A stretch of DNA of 64,000 bases from an uncultured Dysosmobacter sp. (lineage in GTDB: Bacteria; Bacillota; Clostridia; Oscillospirales; Oscillospiraceae). The notes below the pieces were generated by a model that saw only the letters and a list, made by a program, of their open reading frames with translations, was not told where the DNA came from and searched no databases. Position 1 is the stretch's first letter, and each line of letters begins with the position of its first letter. The stretch is from contig NZ_CANRKH010000006.1 in NCBI RefSeq assembly GCF_947631165.1, positions 1 to 64,000 on the forward strand, read 5' to 3'. Positions 8,647 through 17,979 of this stretch are shown here, piece after piece. A program made the position numbers and the translations under genes.

Positions 8647-8677
8647 TTGACCTTCCATCAAGTGGAAGGTGTAGTCT
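8647..8677 (+). promoter_or_regulatory. MerR-type dyad promoter
   Basis: The -35 TTGACC (8647-8652) and -10 TAGTCT (8672-8677) are 19 bases apart, and the spacer holds the perfect dyad ACCTTCCA-TCAAG-TGGAAGGT (8650-8670). A 19-base spacer filled by such a dyad is the hallmark of promoters activated by MerR-family regulators. No MerR gene lies in the window. The next gene is the MacA-like adaptor about 170 bases downstream. Confidence 0.65.
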
Positions 8678-8711
8678 TGCGGCAGCGGTGAAAAAAATTA
8701 CAACTTTCATC

Positions 8712-8758
8712 TTGACAAATTGTATATATGTGCTATTGTATTAGGAGCTTAGTATAAT
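8712..8758 (+). promoter_or_regulatory. AT-rich promoter region of the efflux operon
   Basis: TTGACA (8712-8717) is followed 16 bases on by TATTGT, and a perfect TATAAT lies at 8753-8758 without a good -35 of its own. Transcription of the adaptor gene probably starts near here. Apart from the hairpins and dyad noted above, 8383-8844 holds no gene. Confidence 0.55.
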
Positions 8759-8844
8759 AGAACGCAAAAGAGTTTACGGCTTGAAGAAATCCCGCTGTTC
8801 ATTTCGTAATAGGCTTATCAAGGAAAGACAAGGAGAGATGCGTT

Positions 8845-10428
8845 ATGCAGGAGACGATCATTCACGAGGAACTGGCCCCGGCGCAGCCGCCCAAGAAGAG
8901 AAAGCTGCCCCACCTGGGAAAAAAGGGCCGGATCATCACCGGCGTTCTGATTTTGGCGGTGCTGGCCGCCGCCGTGCTGCCCCGGCTGGGAGGAAACGCC
9001 GTGGCGGCGGTACCTTATCAGGCGGTCCCGGTGGCCCGGCAGGACCTGAGCGTCACCGTCAGCGGCTCCGCGACACTGGAGCCGGCGGACTCCTATCAGG
9101 TTCGGACGCTGATCTCCGGCGGCATTCAGGAAGCGCCCTTTGAGGAGGACGACACCGTGGAACAGGGAGCGCTGCTGTACGTCCTGGACAGCAGCGCAGC
9201 CCAGGACTCCGTGGAGCGGGCGGGTATTTCTGCCCAACAGGCGCAGCTGAGCTATCAGCAGGCGCGGGAGGCGTTGCACCCCACGGCGCCCATCAGCGGC
9301 ACCATCAGCGACGTGCTGGTCCACAACGGCGACGATGTGACCGCCGGGACGGCCATGGCCAAGATCGTGGCCGGCACGGAGCTGACCATTGACTTCCTGT
9401 TTCCCTATGTGGATGCGGGACAGTTTTACGTGGGGCAGCCCGCCTCTGTGTTCATCGGCAATTTTGAAGGCGCTGTGCAGGGCAGCGTGTCCGCTGTGTC
9501 CGACGGGGACAGCGTCACCAGCAACGGCCTGACTGTCAGCAGCGTCCGGGTCAAGCTGAACAACCCCGGCATCGTGTCTGAGACTTACACGGCTTCCGCC
9601 GTCATCGGCAGCTATTGCAGCTATGGCCAGGCGTCCATCAACATCCCCGGCTCCGCTACGGTGTATGCCGCCGGAAGCGGCACGGTCAGCAATTTTGACA
9701 AGCTGGTGGGCAGCACCGTGAAAAAAGGGGAGATCCTCTGTACCGTGGACTCCGAGGCCATCCGGAACCAGCTGGAGAGCGCCCGTCTGAGTGTGGAGAG
9801 CGCCCAGCTGTCCGCTTCCTCCGCGTCAGGGGACCTGGAGGACTATCGCATTACCTCCCCGATCTCCGGCACCGTTATTGAAAAGAATTTCAAGGCCGGG
9901 GACAAGGTGGACGGCGCCAGTTCCGGCGCGCTGGCTACAATTTTTGATCTGAGCTGCCTGAAGATGGAAATGAGTGTGGATGAGCTGAACATCGGCAAGG
10001 TCAAGGCGGGACAGACGGTGACCGTCACCGCCAGCGCCCTGCCGGGGCAGATCTTCACCGGCACCGTGGAGCGGGTCAGCGTCAACGGCACCACCACCAA
10101 CGGCTTCACCACCTATCCGGTGACCATCGTGCTGCGGGAATACGGGGACTTGAAGCCCGGCATGAACGTTTCCGCCGAGATCCAGGGGGAGACGGCGGCG
10201 GGTGCTCTGTGTGTGCCGGTATCCGCTGTCAGTCGAGGCAACACGGTGCAGGTGGCCCTGCCCGGCGCTCTGGGTGAGGACGGCGTCACCGTGGTGGACC
10301 CCACGCAGGTGGAGGAGCGGCCGGTGATGCTGGGCATCAACGACAGCGCGTACATCGAGGTCACCTCCGGCCTGGAGGAGGGCGAGACCGTGCTGCTGCC
10401 TATACAGACCGGGAATATGGAGGGCTGA
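8845..10428 (+). CDS. MacA/HlyD-like efflux adaptor protein
   Basis: The 527-residue membrane-fusion protein has a short cytoplasmic N terminus, one transmembrane helix (ITGVLILAVLAAAVLP, about residues 32-47), then lipoyl/barrel-sandwich and beta-barrel segments typical of periplasmic adaptors. It has two lipoyl-like halves (GTISDVLVHNGDDVTAGTAM and GTVIEKNFKAGDKVDG), so the hybrid motif is duplicated and the protein is longer than the usual 350-400 residues. It heads an operon with an ATPase and a MacB-like permease and should link the pump to the outside of the Gram-positive membrane. Start chosen at the ATG after AAGGAGAG. The substrate is unknown; antimicrobial peptides or lipids are typical. 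Confidence 0.87.
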   Translation: MQETIIHEELAPAQPPKKRKLPHLGKKGRIITGVLILAVLAAAVLPRLGGNAVAAVPYQAVPVARQDLSVTVSGSATLEPADSYQVRTLISGGIQEAPFEEDDTVEQGALLYVLDSSAAQDSVERAGISAQQAQLSYQQAREALHPTAPISGTISDVLVHNGDDVTAGTAMAKIVAGTELTIDFLFPYVDAGQFYVGQPASVFIGNFEGAVQGSVSAVSDGDSVTSNGLTVSSVRVKLNNPGIVSETYTASAVIGSYCSYGQASINIPGSATVYAAGSGTVSNFDKLVGSTVKKGEILCTVDSEAIRNQLESARLSVESAQLSASSASGDLEDYRITSPISGTVIEKNFKAGDKVDGASSGALATIFDLSCLKMEMSVDELNIGKVKAGQTVTVTASALPGQIFTGTVERVSVNGTTTNGFTTYPVTIVLREYGDLKPGMNVSAEIQGETAAGALCVPVSAVSRGNTVQVALPGALGEDGVTVVDPTQVEERPVMLGINDSAYIEVTSGLEEGETVLLPIQTGNMEG

Positions 10429-10433
10429 GCCTG

Positions 10434-11174
10434 GTGGAGCATTTGATCGAACTGCGGGATATCTATAAGATCTATCCCATGGGGACGGAGGCGGTCCACG
10501 CCCTGGACGGCGTCAGCCTGACCATCGACCGGGGGGAGTTTGTGGCCATTGTGGGCCAGTCCGGCTCCGGCAAGTCCACCGCCATGAACATCATTGGCTG
10601 CCTGGACGTTCCTACCTCCGGCAGCTACCGCCTGGGGGGCGTGGATGTGTCCACCATGGATGATGACCGGCAGGCGGAGATCCGCAACAAAATGCTTGGC
10701 TTCATCTTCCAGCAGTACAATCTGATCCCCAAGCTGACAGTGCTGGAAAATGTGGAGCTGCCCCTGCTGTACGGCGGCGTTGCTCCAGAGGAACGGCGGG
10801 AGCGGGCCGTCCGCTCCCTGGAGCGGGTGGGCCTTGCTGACAAGCAGAAAAATCTGCCCAGCCAGCTCTCCGGCGGCCAGCAGCAGCGGGTATCTATTGC
10901 CCGGGCGCTGGCGGGGGAGCCGTCGGTGATCCTGGCCGACGAACCTACCGGCGCCCTGGATTCCCGGACGGGCCGGGAGGTGCTGAGCTTTTTGCAGAAG
11001 CTGAACGCCGAGGGGGACACGGTGGTTTTGATAACCCATGACAACTCCATCGCCGTGCGGGCAAAGCGCATCGTCCGGCTCCAGGACGGCCGGGTCATCT
11101 ACGACGGCGACGCGAAAGATCCCCAGGCGGTGGTCCGGCCTGCGGAGAGCGGAGAGGAGGCGGCTTCCCTATGA
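10434..11174 (+). CDS. MacB-type ABC transporter ATP-binding protein
   Basis: The 246-residue ATPase carries Walker A GQSGSGKS, the Q-loop in FIFQQYNL, signature LSGGQQQR, Walker B VILADEPTGALD and the switch His in VLITHD. This LolD/MacB-type ATPase is separate from its permease. GTG start, five bases after the adaptor stop. It overlaps the permease start by four bases (ATGA), so the three genes are one translationally coupled transporter. Confidence 0.93.
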   Translation: MEHLIELRDIYKIYPMGTEAVHALDGVSLTIDRGEFVAIVGQSGSGKSTAMNIIGCLDVPTSGSYRLGGVDVSTMDDDRQAEIRNKMLGFIFQQYNLIPKLTVLENVELPLLYGGVAPEERRERAVRSLERVGLADKQKNLPSQLSGGQQQRVSIARALAGEPSVILADEPTGALDSRTGREVLSFLQKLNAEGDTVVLITHDNSIAVRAKRIVRLQDGRVIYDGDAKDPQAVVRPAESGEEAASL

Positions 11175-12430
11175 ATTTCACCCAATCCTTCAAGCTGGCC
11201 ATCAACTCCCTGCGGACCAGCAAGATGCGGGCATTTTTGACCATGCTGGGCATCATCATCGGCGTGGGGGCTGTCATCGTCATCATCTCTCTGGGCAACG
11301 GCCTTACCGGCATGGTGGAGCAGCAGGTGGAGAAGGTGGGGGTCACCCAGATCTATGCCTACACCTGGGGGCGAGGCGACGGCACCACCAGCAACATCAC
11401 GCCCGACGAGATGTATGCCTTTGTGGACGCGCATCCTGACCTGTTCAACGGCATCAGTCCCTGGGTCAGCGGCGGCAGCGGTATCCGCAGCGGCAGCGAG
11501 GAGTATAAAAAGACCAGTATTTTCGGCGTCAGCGAGGCCATGTACGATCCACACACCGGCAACACCCTGGACGGCGACCGGCTGGTCAAGGGCCGCTACC
11601 TCCAATATGTGGATATCGTGACCCGGAACAATGTGTGCGTGGTGGGGGCCTATGTGGAGCAAGTGATCCTGGGGGGTGACGCGGTAGGCAAGACCATCTC
11701 CATCGGCGGCGTGCCTTATACCGTGGTGGGCGTGCTGGACCAGGCGCTGGAGGAGCTGCGGGAGGGGGCCAACGACGACCAGGTGTTCATCCCTTATCCC
11801 AACGCCATGCGCCTCTCCGGCACCAGCTACGTTTCCCTGTACCAGCTCACCGCCACATCTCGAGATACGGTGACGGAGGCACAGGCGATGCTGCTGAGAT
11901 TTCTCCAGGACTTCTATCAGGACGAGACCGGTGAGTACAATTACCAATACTATCACACGGAGTCCATGCTGGACCAGGTGAACATGATCAACGCCATGAT
12001 GGGTGTCGCTATGGCGGTGCTGGTAGCCATCGCCGCCATCAGCCTGCTGGTAGGCGGCATCGGCATCATGAACATCATGCTGGTCTCCGTTACGGAGCGG
12101 ACCCGGGAGATCGGCATCCGCAAATCTCTGGGGGCCAAGCGGCGGGACATCCGGCGGCAGTTCATCATTGAGGCGGGCACTACCTCCGCCATCGGCGGAT
12201 TGCTGGGCATCGCCTTCGGCTGTTTGCTTGCCGTGGGCATCGGGACCCTATTCGGCGGGATGTTGGTGAGCAGCCTGGGGGCCAGCGGCATCACCTTCAA
12301 CGCCACACCGACCCTGGGCGCTATTCTGGTGAGCTTCGGCGTGTCCGTGGGCATCGGCATCCTGTTCGGGTATCTCCCCGCCAACAAGGCGGCCAAGCTG
12401 AATCCCATCGACGCTCTGCGATACGATTGA
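11171..12430 (+). CDS. MacB/FtsX-type ABC transporter permease
   Basis: The 419-residue permease has the MacB plan. An N-terminal helix (MRAFLTMLGIIIGVGAVIVIISLGNG) is followed by a large extracytoplasmic MacB-PCD domain (about residues 45-270) and a C-terminal FtsX unit of three helices containing GGIGIMNIMLVSVTERTREI and ending in PANKAAKLNPIDALRYD. It forms the export channel with the preceding ATPase and adaptor. A strong terminator follows. Confidence 0.92.
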   Translation: MNFTQSFKLAINSLRTSKMRAFLTMLGIIIGVGAVIVIISLGNGLTGMVEQQVEKVGVTQIYAYTWGRGDGTTSNITPDEMYAFVDAHPDLFNGISPWVSGGSGIRSGSEEYKKTSIFGVSEAMYDPHTGNTLDGDRLVKGRYLQYVDIVTRNNVCVVGAYVEQVILGGDAVGKTISIGGVPYTVVGVLDQALEELREGANDDQVFIPYPNAMRLSGTSYVSLYQLTATSRDTVTEAQAMLLRFLQDFYQDETGEYNYQYYHTESMLDQVNMINAMMGVAMAVLVAIAAISLLVGGIGIMNIMLVSVTERTREIGIRKSLGAKRRDIRRQFIIEAGTTSAIGGLLGIAFGCLLAVGIGTLFGGMLVSSLGASGITFNATPTLGAILVSFGVSVGIGILFGYLPANKAAKLNPIDALRYD

Positions 12431-12438
12431 CGGATATT

Positions 12439-12479
12439 CCGAAAAAAATCCCGGCAAATTTTTGCCGGGATTTTTTCGG
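12439..12479 (+). terminator. Intrinsic terminator of the efflux operon
   Basis: The hairpin core AATCCCGGCAAA/TTTGCCGGGATT is embedded in A-rich and T-rich flanks (AAAAAA before, TTTTTT after), so it can act on both strands. Confidence 0.92.
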
Positions 12480-12484
12480 CGTAT

Positions 12485-12511
12485 GCAAACTTTTTTCAAG
12501 TTCGTACCGTC
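12485..12511 (+). promoter_or_regulatory. Possible ECF (autoregulated) sigma promoter
   Basis: GCAAAC and CGTC are 17 bases apart, the spacing and AAC/CGTC elements expected for ECF sigma promoters such as those of SigV/SigW type. The element lies about 60 bases upstream of the ECF sigma gene, so autoregulation is a reasonable inference. Confidence 0.45.
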
Positions 12512-12568
12512 TAATAGACAGAATGCATTCAGCCCTTTGTTCACTGAGGGTAGGAAAGGACCATACAG

Positions 12569-13060
12569 ATGCCGCAGATCAGGGAAGAGCGATTGACTTC
12601 ATTTCTCATAGAAGAACAGGCGAGGGCATACCGCCTGGCATACAGCTATCTGAACGACCGGGAGGAAGCGCTGGACGCGGTGCAGACCGCCGTCTGCCGC
12701 GCCCTGGAGAAGCGGGACGGCCTGCGGGAGCCGGATGCCGTCCGTACTTGGTTTTTCCGTATCCTGGTCAATGTGTGCACAGACCAGCTGCGCCAGCGGA
12801 AGCGGGTGACTTTCGTACCGCCCGAGATCCTGGACCAGGGGACTTACGAGGACCCGCTGCCATTTGACGGGACCCTGGCGGAGCGGGTGGACGCCCTGCC
12901 GGCGGAGGTGGCTTCCATCATCCGGCTGCGCTTTTACGAGGAGCTGTCCCTGAAGGAGATCAGCCAGATCCAGGGCCTTCCCCTGAGCACGGTAAAGACC
13001 CGCCTGTATGGGGGCTTGAAAAAATTACGGGTATCGCTGGAAGGAGCGGAATGTTTATGA
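12569..13060 (+). CDS. ECF RNA polymerase sigma factor
   Basis: The 163-residue sigma-70 family protein has region 2 (AYRLAYSYLNDREEALDAVQTAV split around residues 20-45) and region 4 (LPAEVASIIRLRFYEELSLKEI, then GLPLSTVKTRLYGGLKKLR). There is no region 1 or 3, which defines the ECF group. It overlaps the following anti-sigma gene by ten bases. The partner's RsiV-like domains suggest a SigV-type response to cell-envelope stress. Confidence 0.92.
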   Translation: MPQIREERLTSFLIEEQARAYRLAYSYLNDREEALDAVQTAVCRALEKRDGLREPDAVRTWFFRILVNVCTDQLRQRKRVTFVPPEILDQGTYEDPLPFDGTLAERVDALPAEVASIIRLRFYEELSLKEISQIQGLPLSTVKTRLYGGLKKLRVSLEGAECL

Positions 13061-13917
13061 ACGAGTTTGAACAGGCAAAGAGAGAGTATCTGGATATGGA
13101 GGTGCCAGCCGAGCTGAGTAGCCGGGTGGAGGCAGGCGTCCGCCAGGGAAAAGCCAATTATCACCGGAACAGACTGCGCCGGACCCTGCGGCGGAGCGCC
13201 GGTACAGTGGCTGCCTGTTTCGTGGTGATGGCGGGCGTTTTGAACCTGTCGCCCACCGTGGCGGCGGCCGCCGCCGAAGTACCGGTGCTGGGCGGATTGT
13301 TCCGGGTCATGACCCTTATCAGCTACAACGCCTCTGACGGCGGCATCAACTATGCCGTCTCCGTTCCCCGGTTGGAGACAGCGGGCGGCAGCGGCTTGGC
13401 CCAGCAGGTGAACGCGGTGATCCAGGAAAAGGTGGACATCCATCTGAAAAAGGCCCAGCAGGACTGGAAAGACTATCAGGACGCGTTTTTTGCCACCGGC
13501 GGCACGCAGGAGGAGTGGGGCGACCGGGATATGGATGTTTTTGTGAACTATGAGATCAAGAGCCAGACCGGCGACCGGGTCTCCTTTACGGTGACGCTGG
13601 CCGAGGGCTGGGTGACAGCCACGGAGGAGATTTATTGCTACAACCTGGACTTGGCGGTGGACCGGGACATCATCTTAGCGGATCTGCTGGGCGAGGACTG
13701 GAAAGCCGTTTGCGACGGGGCAGTCAGGGCATATATCCAGGCCAACACCGACGCGGATGGCTTCAGCTACTTCTTTAGCCCCGAAGAGGGAGGCTTCACC
13801 GGCGTGGATGAGGCCACGGCCTTCTATATCAGCGAGGCCGGCACGCCTGTGCTGGTGTTCCCCGAATATACCATCGCCGCCGGCGCGGCAGGCATCGTCG
13901 AGATCCCTGTTCAGTAA
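13051..13917 (+). CDS. RsiV-like anti-sigma factor (DUF4163/DUF3298)
   Basis: The 288-residue membrane protein has a cytoplasmic N terminus of about 45 residues, one transmembrane helix (SAGTVAACFVVMAGVLNL), and an extracytoplasmic part matching the DUF4163 plus DUF3298 arrangement of Bacillus RsiV: VNAVIQEKVDIHLKKAQ, a beta-rich middle, and a C-terminal YISEAGTPVLVFPEYTIA segment. In Bacillus, RsiV binds lysozyme and releases SigV after proteolysis. Whether this copy senses lysozyme is inference. The start could be either of two nearby ATGs (13051 or 13057). Confidence 0.85.
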   Translation: MFMNEFEQAKREYLDMEVPAELSSRVEAGVRQGKANYHRNRLRRTLRRSAGTVAACFVVMAGVLNLSPTVAAAAAEVPVLGGLFRVMTLISYNASDGGINYAVSVPRLETAGGSGLAQQVNAVIQEKVDIHLKKAQQDWKDYQDAFFATGGTQEEWGDRDMDVFVNYEIKSQTGDRVSFTVTLAEGWVTATEEIYCYNLDLAVDRDIILADLLGEDWKAVCDGAVRAYIQANTDADGFSYFFSPEEGGFTGVDEATAFYISEAGTPVLVFPEYTIAAGAAGIVEIPVQ

Positions 13918-13921
13918 AAGA

Positions 13922-13959
13922 ATCCGGGCCGGAAATCTTCGTTTCCGGCCCGGATTTTT
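13922..13959 (+). terminator. Intrinsic terminator of the sigma operon
   Basis: Perfect arms ATCCGGGCCGGAAA and TTTCCGGCCCGGAT around TCTTCG are followed by TTTT. Confidence 0.93.
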
Positions 13960-14148
13960 ATGGATGTAACGGAAATGCGGCAGGGGGAAATCAAAAATTT
14001 CGCCCTGCTGCCATAAATGTCAAAAAAGTTAGCAAGGCGCACCTTGAAATTGCGGCGCTTTTCTGACATGTAAACAAAAGAGGACGGGGAGCAACTGCTT
14101 GTTGCCCCCTGTCCGTTTTCAAATAGGAGATGTGGTTTCCCTTGGAGA

Positions 14149-15534
<1,386 letters not shown>

Positions 15535-15553
15535 CTAAATTTCTTGCTTTTAG

Positions 15554-15581
15554 AATATAGGAAAAAACACATTTCACACAA
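15554..15581 (-). promoter_or_regulatory. Likely gdhA promoter
   Basis: On the minus strand TTGTGT (15576-15581) and TATATT (15554-15559) are 16 bases apart, about 55 bases upstream of the gdhA start. Confidence 0.5.
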
Positions 15582-15642
15582 GATAGAAATTCCCTAAAAT
15601 ATAAAAGTCATGAACAAACGTTTTTCTGCAATTTTTACAAAA

Positions 15643-15687
15643 AAATCAGCACCTTTTCCGTATGCGGACAAAGGCGCTGATTTTTGT
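15643..15687. terminator. Terminator hairpin downstream of the TIGR04255 gene
   Basis: An imperfect stem AAATCAGCACCTTT/CAAAGGCGCTGATTT with inner TCCG-TATG-CGGA is flanked by A-runs on one side and T-runs on the other. It ends the minus-strand gene at 15702 and could also act on the plus strand. Confidence 0.75.
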
Positions 15688-15701
15688 TTTTGAGAGAGAT
15701 A

Positions 15702-16496
15702 CTACCTTTTGGCGGGTTCCATGGCCTGGCGCAGGGTGTCGGTGACGGCTCCCTCGAAAATGCGGGTTCCGTGGCCGTGGAGGGTTTCCAGTCCGGCGGC
15801 GGCCAGAGTGCAGGGGGTATTGCCGCTCATAGACAGGTCCAGGTCGAGGATGAATTTGACCTCCGGGTCCTGGGCCCCGCCCTTGCTCTGGATCCGGCCC
15901 GGTCCGGCGTGGATCTTGGCCTGACAGCTGGAATCCAGCTTCAGCAGCAGATCACAGCCGCAGTTGAGACAGTCCTCCTCCCGTACGTCCGGCTCCTGGA
16001 GCGGGCCGGTGTAGGCAGGGGCGAACAGTTCCGCCCAGGAAGCACCTTCCAGCCCCAGGCGCTGACGGGAGAAAATATTTACATAACGCAGGCCGACCCG
16101 TTGGAAGTAGGCGGGCTTATACAGCTGGATGAAGGCAGCCAGCGGTTTGTCCAGCTGCCGGGCGAAGGCGCCCCAACCGGGGTAGCGGAGGGTCGACAGG
16201 GCGATGAAGTCCTTGGTCAGGTTCAGCTTCCAAGCGCCGTCGGCGGAGAGAAAGTGGTAGTTAGTGACAGGCGGCTGCCGCTCCACCTGGACGTTGGGCC
16301 CGCCCAGGCCGGAGAGCCTGGGGGCGGGCACATCCTGCCGTCGGGCGTACTGGGGAAACTCCTCCCGAATAGCCTCCTGAAAGTCGGCCGGCTCCACATT
16401 GTTGATGGTGAGGATGGTGGGAAAGCGGAGCTGGCAGATGACCTCATGGGCGGGCGCGTTTTGATAGTGGGCTCTGGGACGATCAGAAAACAGCAT
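15702..16496 (-). CDS. TIGR04255 family protein
   Basis: This 264-residue soluble protein resembles the TIGR04255 family, recognised by an N-terminal APAHEVICQLRFP-like segment, a middle PAYFQRVGLRYVNIF stretch and a C-terminal acidic DLDL region followed by FEGAVTDTLRQAMEP. The family has no established biochemical role. The start is the ATG at 16496, placed after AAAGGAG; an upstream start eight codons earlier lacks a ribosome site. It stands alone. Confidence 0.75.
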   Translation of the reverse strand: MLFSDRPRAHYQNAPAHEVICQLRFPTILTINNVEPADFQEAIREEFPQYARRQDVPAPRLSGLGGPNVQVERQPPVTNYHFLSADGAWKLNLTKDFIALSTLRYPGWGAFARQLDKPLAAFIQLYKPAYFQRVGLRYVNIFSRQRLGLEGASWAELFAPAYTGPLQEPDVREEDCLNCGCDLLLKLDSSCQAKIHAGPGRIQSKGGAQDPEVKFILDLDLSMSGNTPCTLAAAGLETLHGHGTRIFEGAVTDTLRQAMEPAKR

Positions 16497-16635
16497 AGAA
16501 ATGCTCCTTTGCAAGTTCATCTGCCCTTATTCTAGCCATCCGCCGGGAAAAAGTCAACAGAGAGACTGCCGGGAAAGAGTGGAGATTGGAGATCAAAGCG
16601 ATCTCTGCCCCGCCTTATCTTCACTCTTCACGCTC

Positions 16636-17475
16636 TCACAGGTAGAATCTGTGGCACCCGATGGTCTGGGAATACGTCCGGTTGGCGTTGATCCATACCC
16701 CCTGAGACAGGGCGGGAGCGTAAAAATATAGTGCTTTTCCAATAACGTTCTCGCCGTCCAGCGCCCGCTGAGCGGCGTCCACCGATTGGGCTGTAGGCGT
16801 CCGGTACACAGTCCCGTTTTCCACCGGCTCAAACTGGACAGCGTGACGCTGATCGAAGATGACCTCCGGGATGGTATCGGGGAATTCGTCGCTGCGGACT
16901 CGGTTCAGCACCACATTGCCCACGGCAATCTGGCCCCGCAGAGGTTCGCCGCCGCTCTCAGCACTGATGATCCGGGCCATCCAGTACAGATCCGCCGCGT
17001 CATAGTCCGCTCCGGCAGAGGTCACCGCCGCGCCGCCCAAGTAGGGGTCCCACTCCGCCGCGCCGCCCAGGGCCTCTGCCACCAGCCGCAGGGGAACATA
17101 GGTCCGGCCCTCCGTCACCGTGATCCGGCCGGAGATGGTTTTGCCGTCCACTGTCACGGTGTTGGCGGCGGGGCTGGCTGTCAGGCGGGCGGAGCCGGAG
17201 GCGGCCACTGCCGCCTTGGCCTGGCTGTCCCAGTGGATCTCCCAGCCGCCCAGGGCGTTCAGCAGGTGCCGGAGCGGCACGTATGTAACGCCGTCCTCCA
17301 GGTAGGAGGTGCCGGACAGCAGCTTTCCGTCCACCTGAACAGGCACCGTTCTGGCTGCCTGTGCGTTGATGGAGAGGGCGGCGGCAGTCAGCAGGCCGCA
17401 CAGCGCCGCTTTTCCGGTCCTCCGTCTCACGGACTGAAGGCCGCGGGACCGCAGCCTGTTTGCAGGTCGTTTCAT
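16636..17475 (-). CDS. SleB-like cell wall hydrolase with copper-amine-oxidase-type N domain
   Basis: The 279-residue exported protein has a basic N terminus and signal peptide (GLLTAAALSINAQAA), a Cu_amine_oxidN1-like module (VQVDGKLLSGTSYLEDGVTYVPLRHL and TVDGKTISGRITVTEGRTYVPLR, a twin repeat), and a C-terminal Hydrolase_2 domain. The last contains ARIISAESGGEPLRGQIAVG, VVLNRVRSDEFPDTIPEVIF and a GCHRFYL end. Hydrolase_2 enzymes such as SleB and CwlJ cut spore cortex or septal peptidoglycan. Ribosome site GAAAGGA lies before the ATG. It diverges from the PadR operon. Confidence 0.85.
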   Translation of the reverse strand: MKRPANRLRSRGLQSVRRRTGKAALCGLLTAAALSINAQAARTVPVQVDGKLLSGTSYLEDGVTYVPLRHLLNALGGWEIHWDSQAKAAVAASGSARLTASPAANTVTVDGKTISGRITVTEGRTYVPLRLVAEALGGAAEWDPYLGGAAVTSAGADYDAADLYWMARIISAESGGEPLRGQIAVGNVVLNRVRSDEFPDTIPEVIFDQRHAVQFEPVENGTVYRTPTAQSVDAAQRALDGENVIGKALYFYAPALSQGVWINANRTYSQTIGCHRFYL

Positions 17476-17592
17476 GTTGATTCTTCCTTTCTGTGGTGAT
17501 TACTCCTAAAAATCATACAGGAAACCAACGGGAGGAAGCAACCCTCAAAACCTGACAGAACAGGAGGAAATTCCCTTTCCCGCAAATATGTA

Positions 17593-17621
17593 TTGACAAT
17601 ATCGTAAAACGATATTATAGT
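17593..17621 (+). promoter_or_regulatory. PadR operon promoter
   Basis: -35 TTGACA (17593-17598) and -10 TATAGT (17616-17621) are 17 bases apart, and operator 1 fills the whole spacer. Confidence 0.82.
17598..17616 (+). promoter_or_regulatory. PadR operator 1
   Basis: Perfect inverted repeat AATATCG-TAAAA-CGATATT located between -35 and -10. Occupancy would block RNA polymerase. Confidence 0.8.
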
Positions 17622-17631
17622 GTAGACATAG

Positions 17632-17650
17632 AATATCGTGTTTCGATATT
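17632..17650 (+). promoter_or_regulatory. PadR operator 2
   Basis: Perfect inverted repeat AATATCG-TGTTT-CGATATT, with arms identical to operator 1 and its centre 34 bases downstream. It covers the start of the transcript just before the ribosome site of the PadR gene. Confidence 0.8.
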
Positions 17651-17664
17651 GGAAGGTGGAGCAT

Positions 17665-17979
17665 ATGGCGAAGGAAGCTTTGAAGATCCTGACGGAGAGC
17701 ATGTTTTACGTGCTGCTGAGCCTGCTGCGGCAGGAGCGCTGCGGCACGGAGATCGTGCAGTTCGTGGATGACATGACGGCGGGCCGGGTCCCCCTGGGGC
17801 CGGGGACGCTGTATACCATTCTGGCCAAGTTCCAGGAGGAGGGGCTGATCCGGGAGACGGCGGTGGAGGGCCGCAAGCGGACCTACGCCATTACGGATCG
17901 GGGCAGGGCGCTGTTCCGCCAGGAGCTGAGCCGGCTGAAGCTGTGCGTCGCCGACGGCGACAGGGAGGAGCAGATATGA
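17665..17979 (+). CDS. PadR family transcriptional repressor
   Basis: The 104-residue PadR protein has a winged helix with ALKILTESMFYVLLSLLRQERCGTEI, the recognition part GRVPLGPGTLYTILAKFQEEGLI, then TYAITDRGRALFRQELSRLK. It belongs to the short PadR-s2 type with a brief C-terminal dimer helix. The ATG at 17665 follows GGAAGGTGGA. Two identical palindromes over its promoter make autorepression very likely. Its stop overlaps the next start (ATGA), tying it to four DUF2812 genes. Confidence 0.93.
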   Translation: MAKEALKILTESMFYVLLSLLRQERCGTEIVQFVDDMTAGRVPLGPGTLYTILAKFQEEGLIRETAVEGRKRTYAITDRGRALFRQELSRLKLCVADGDREEQI

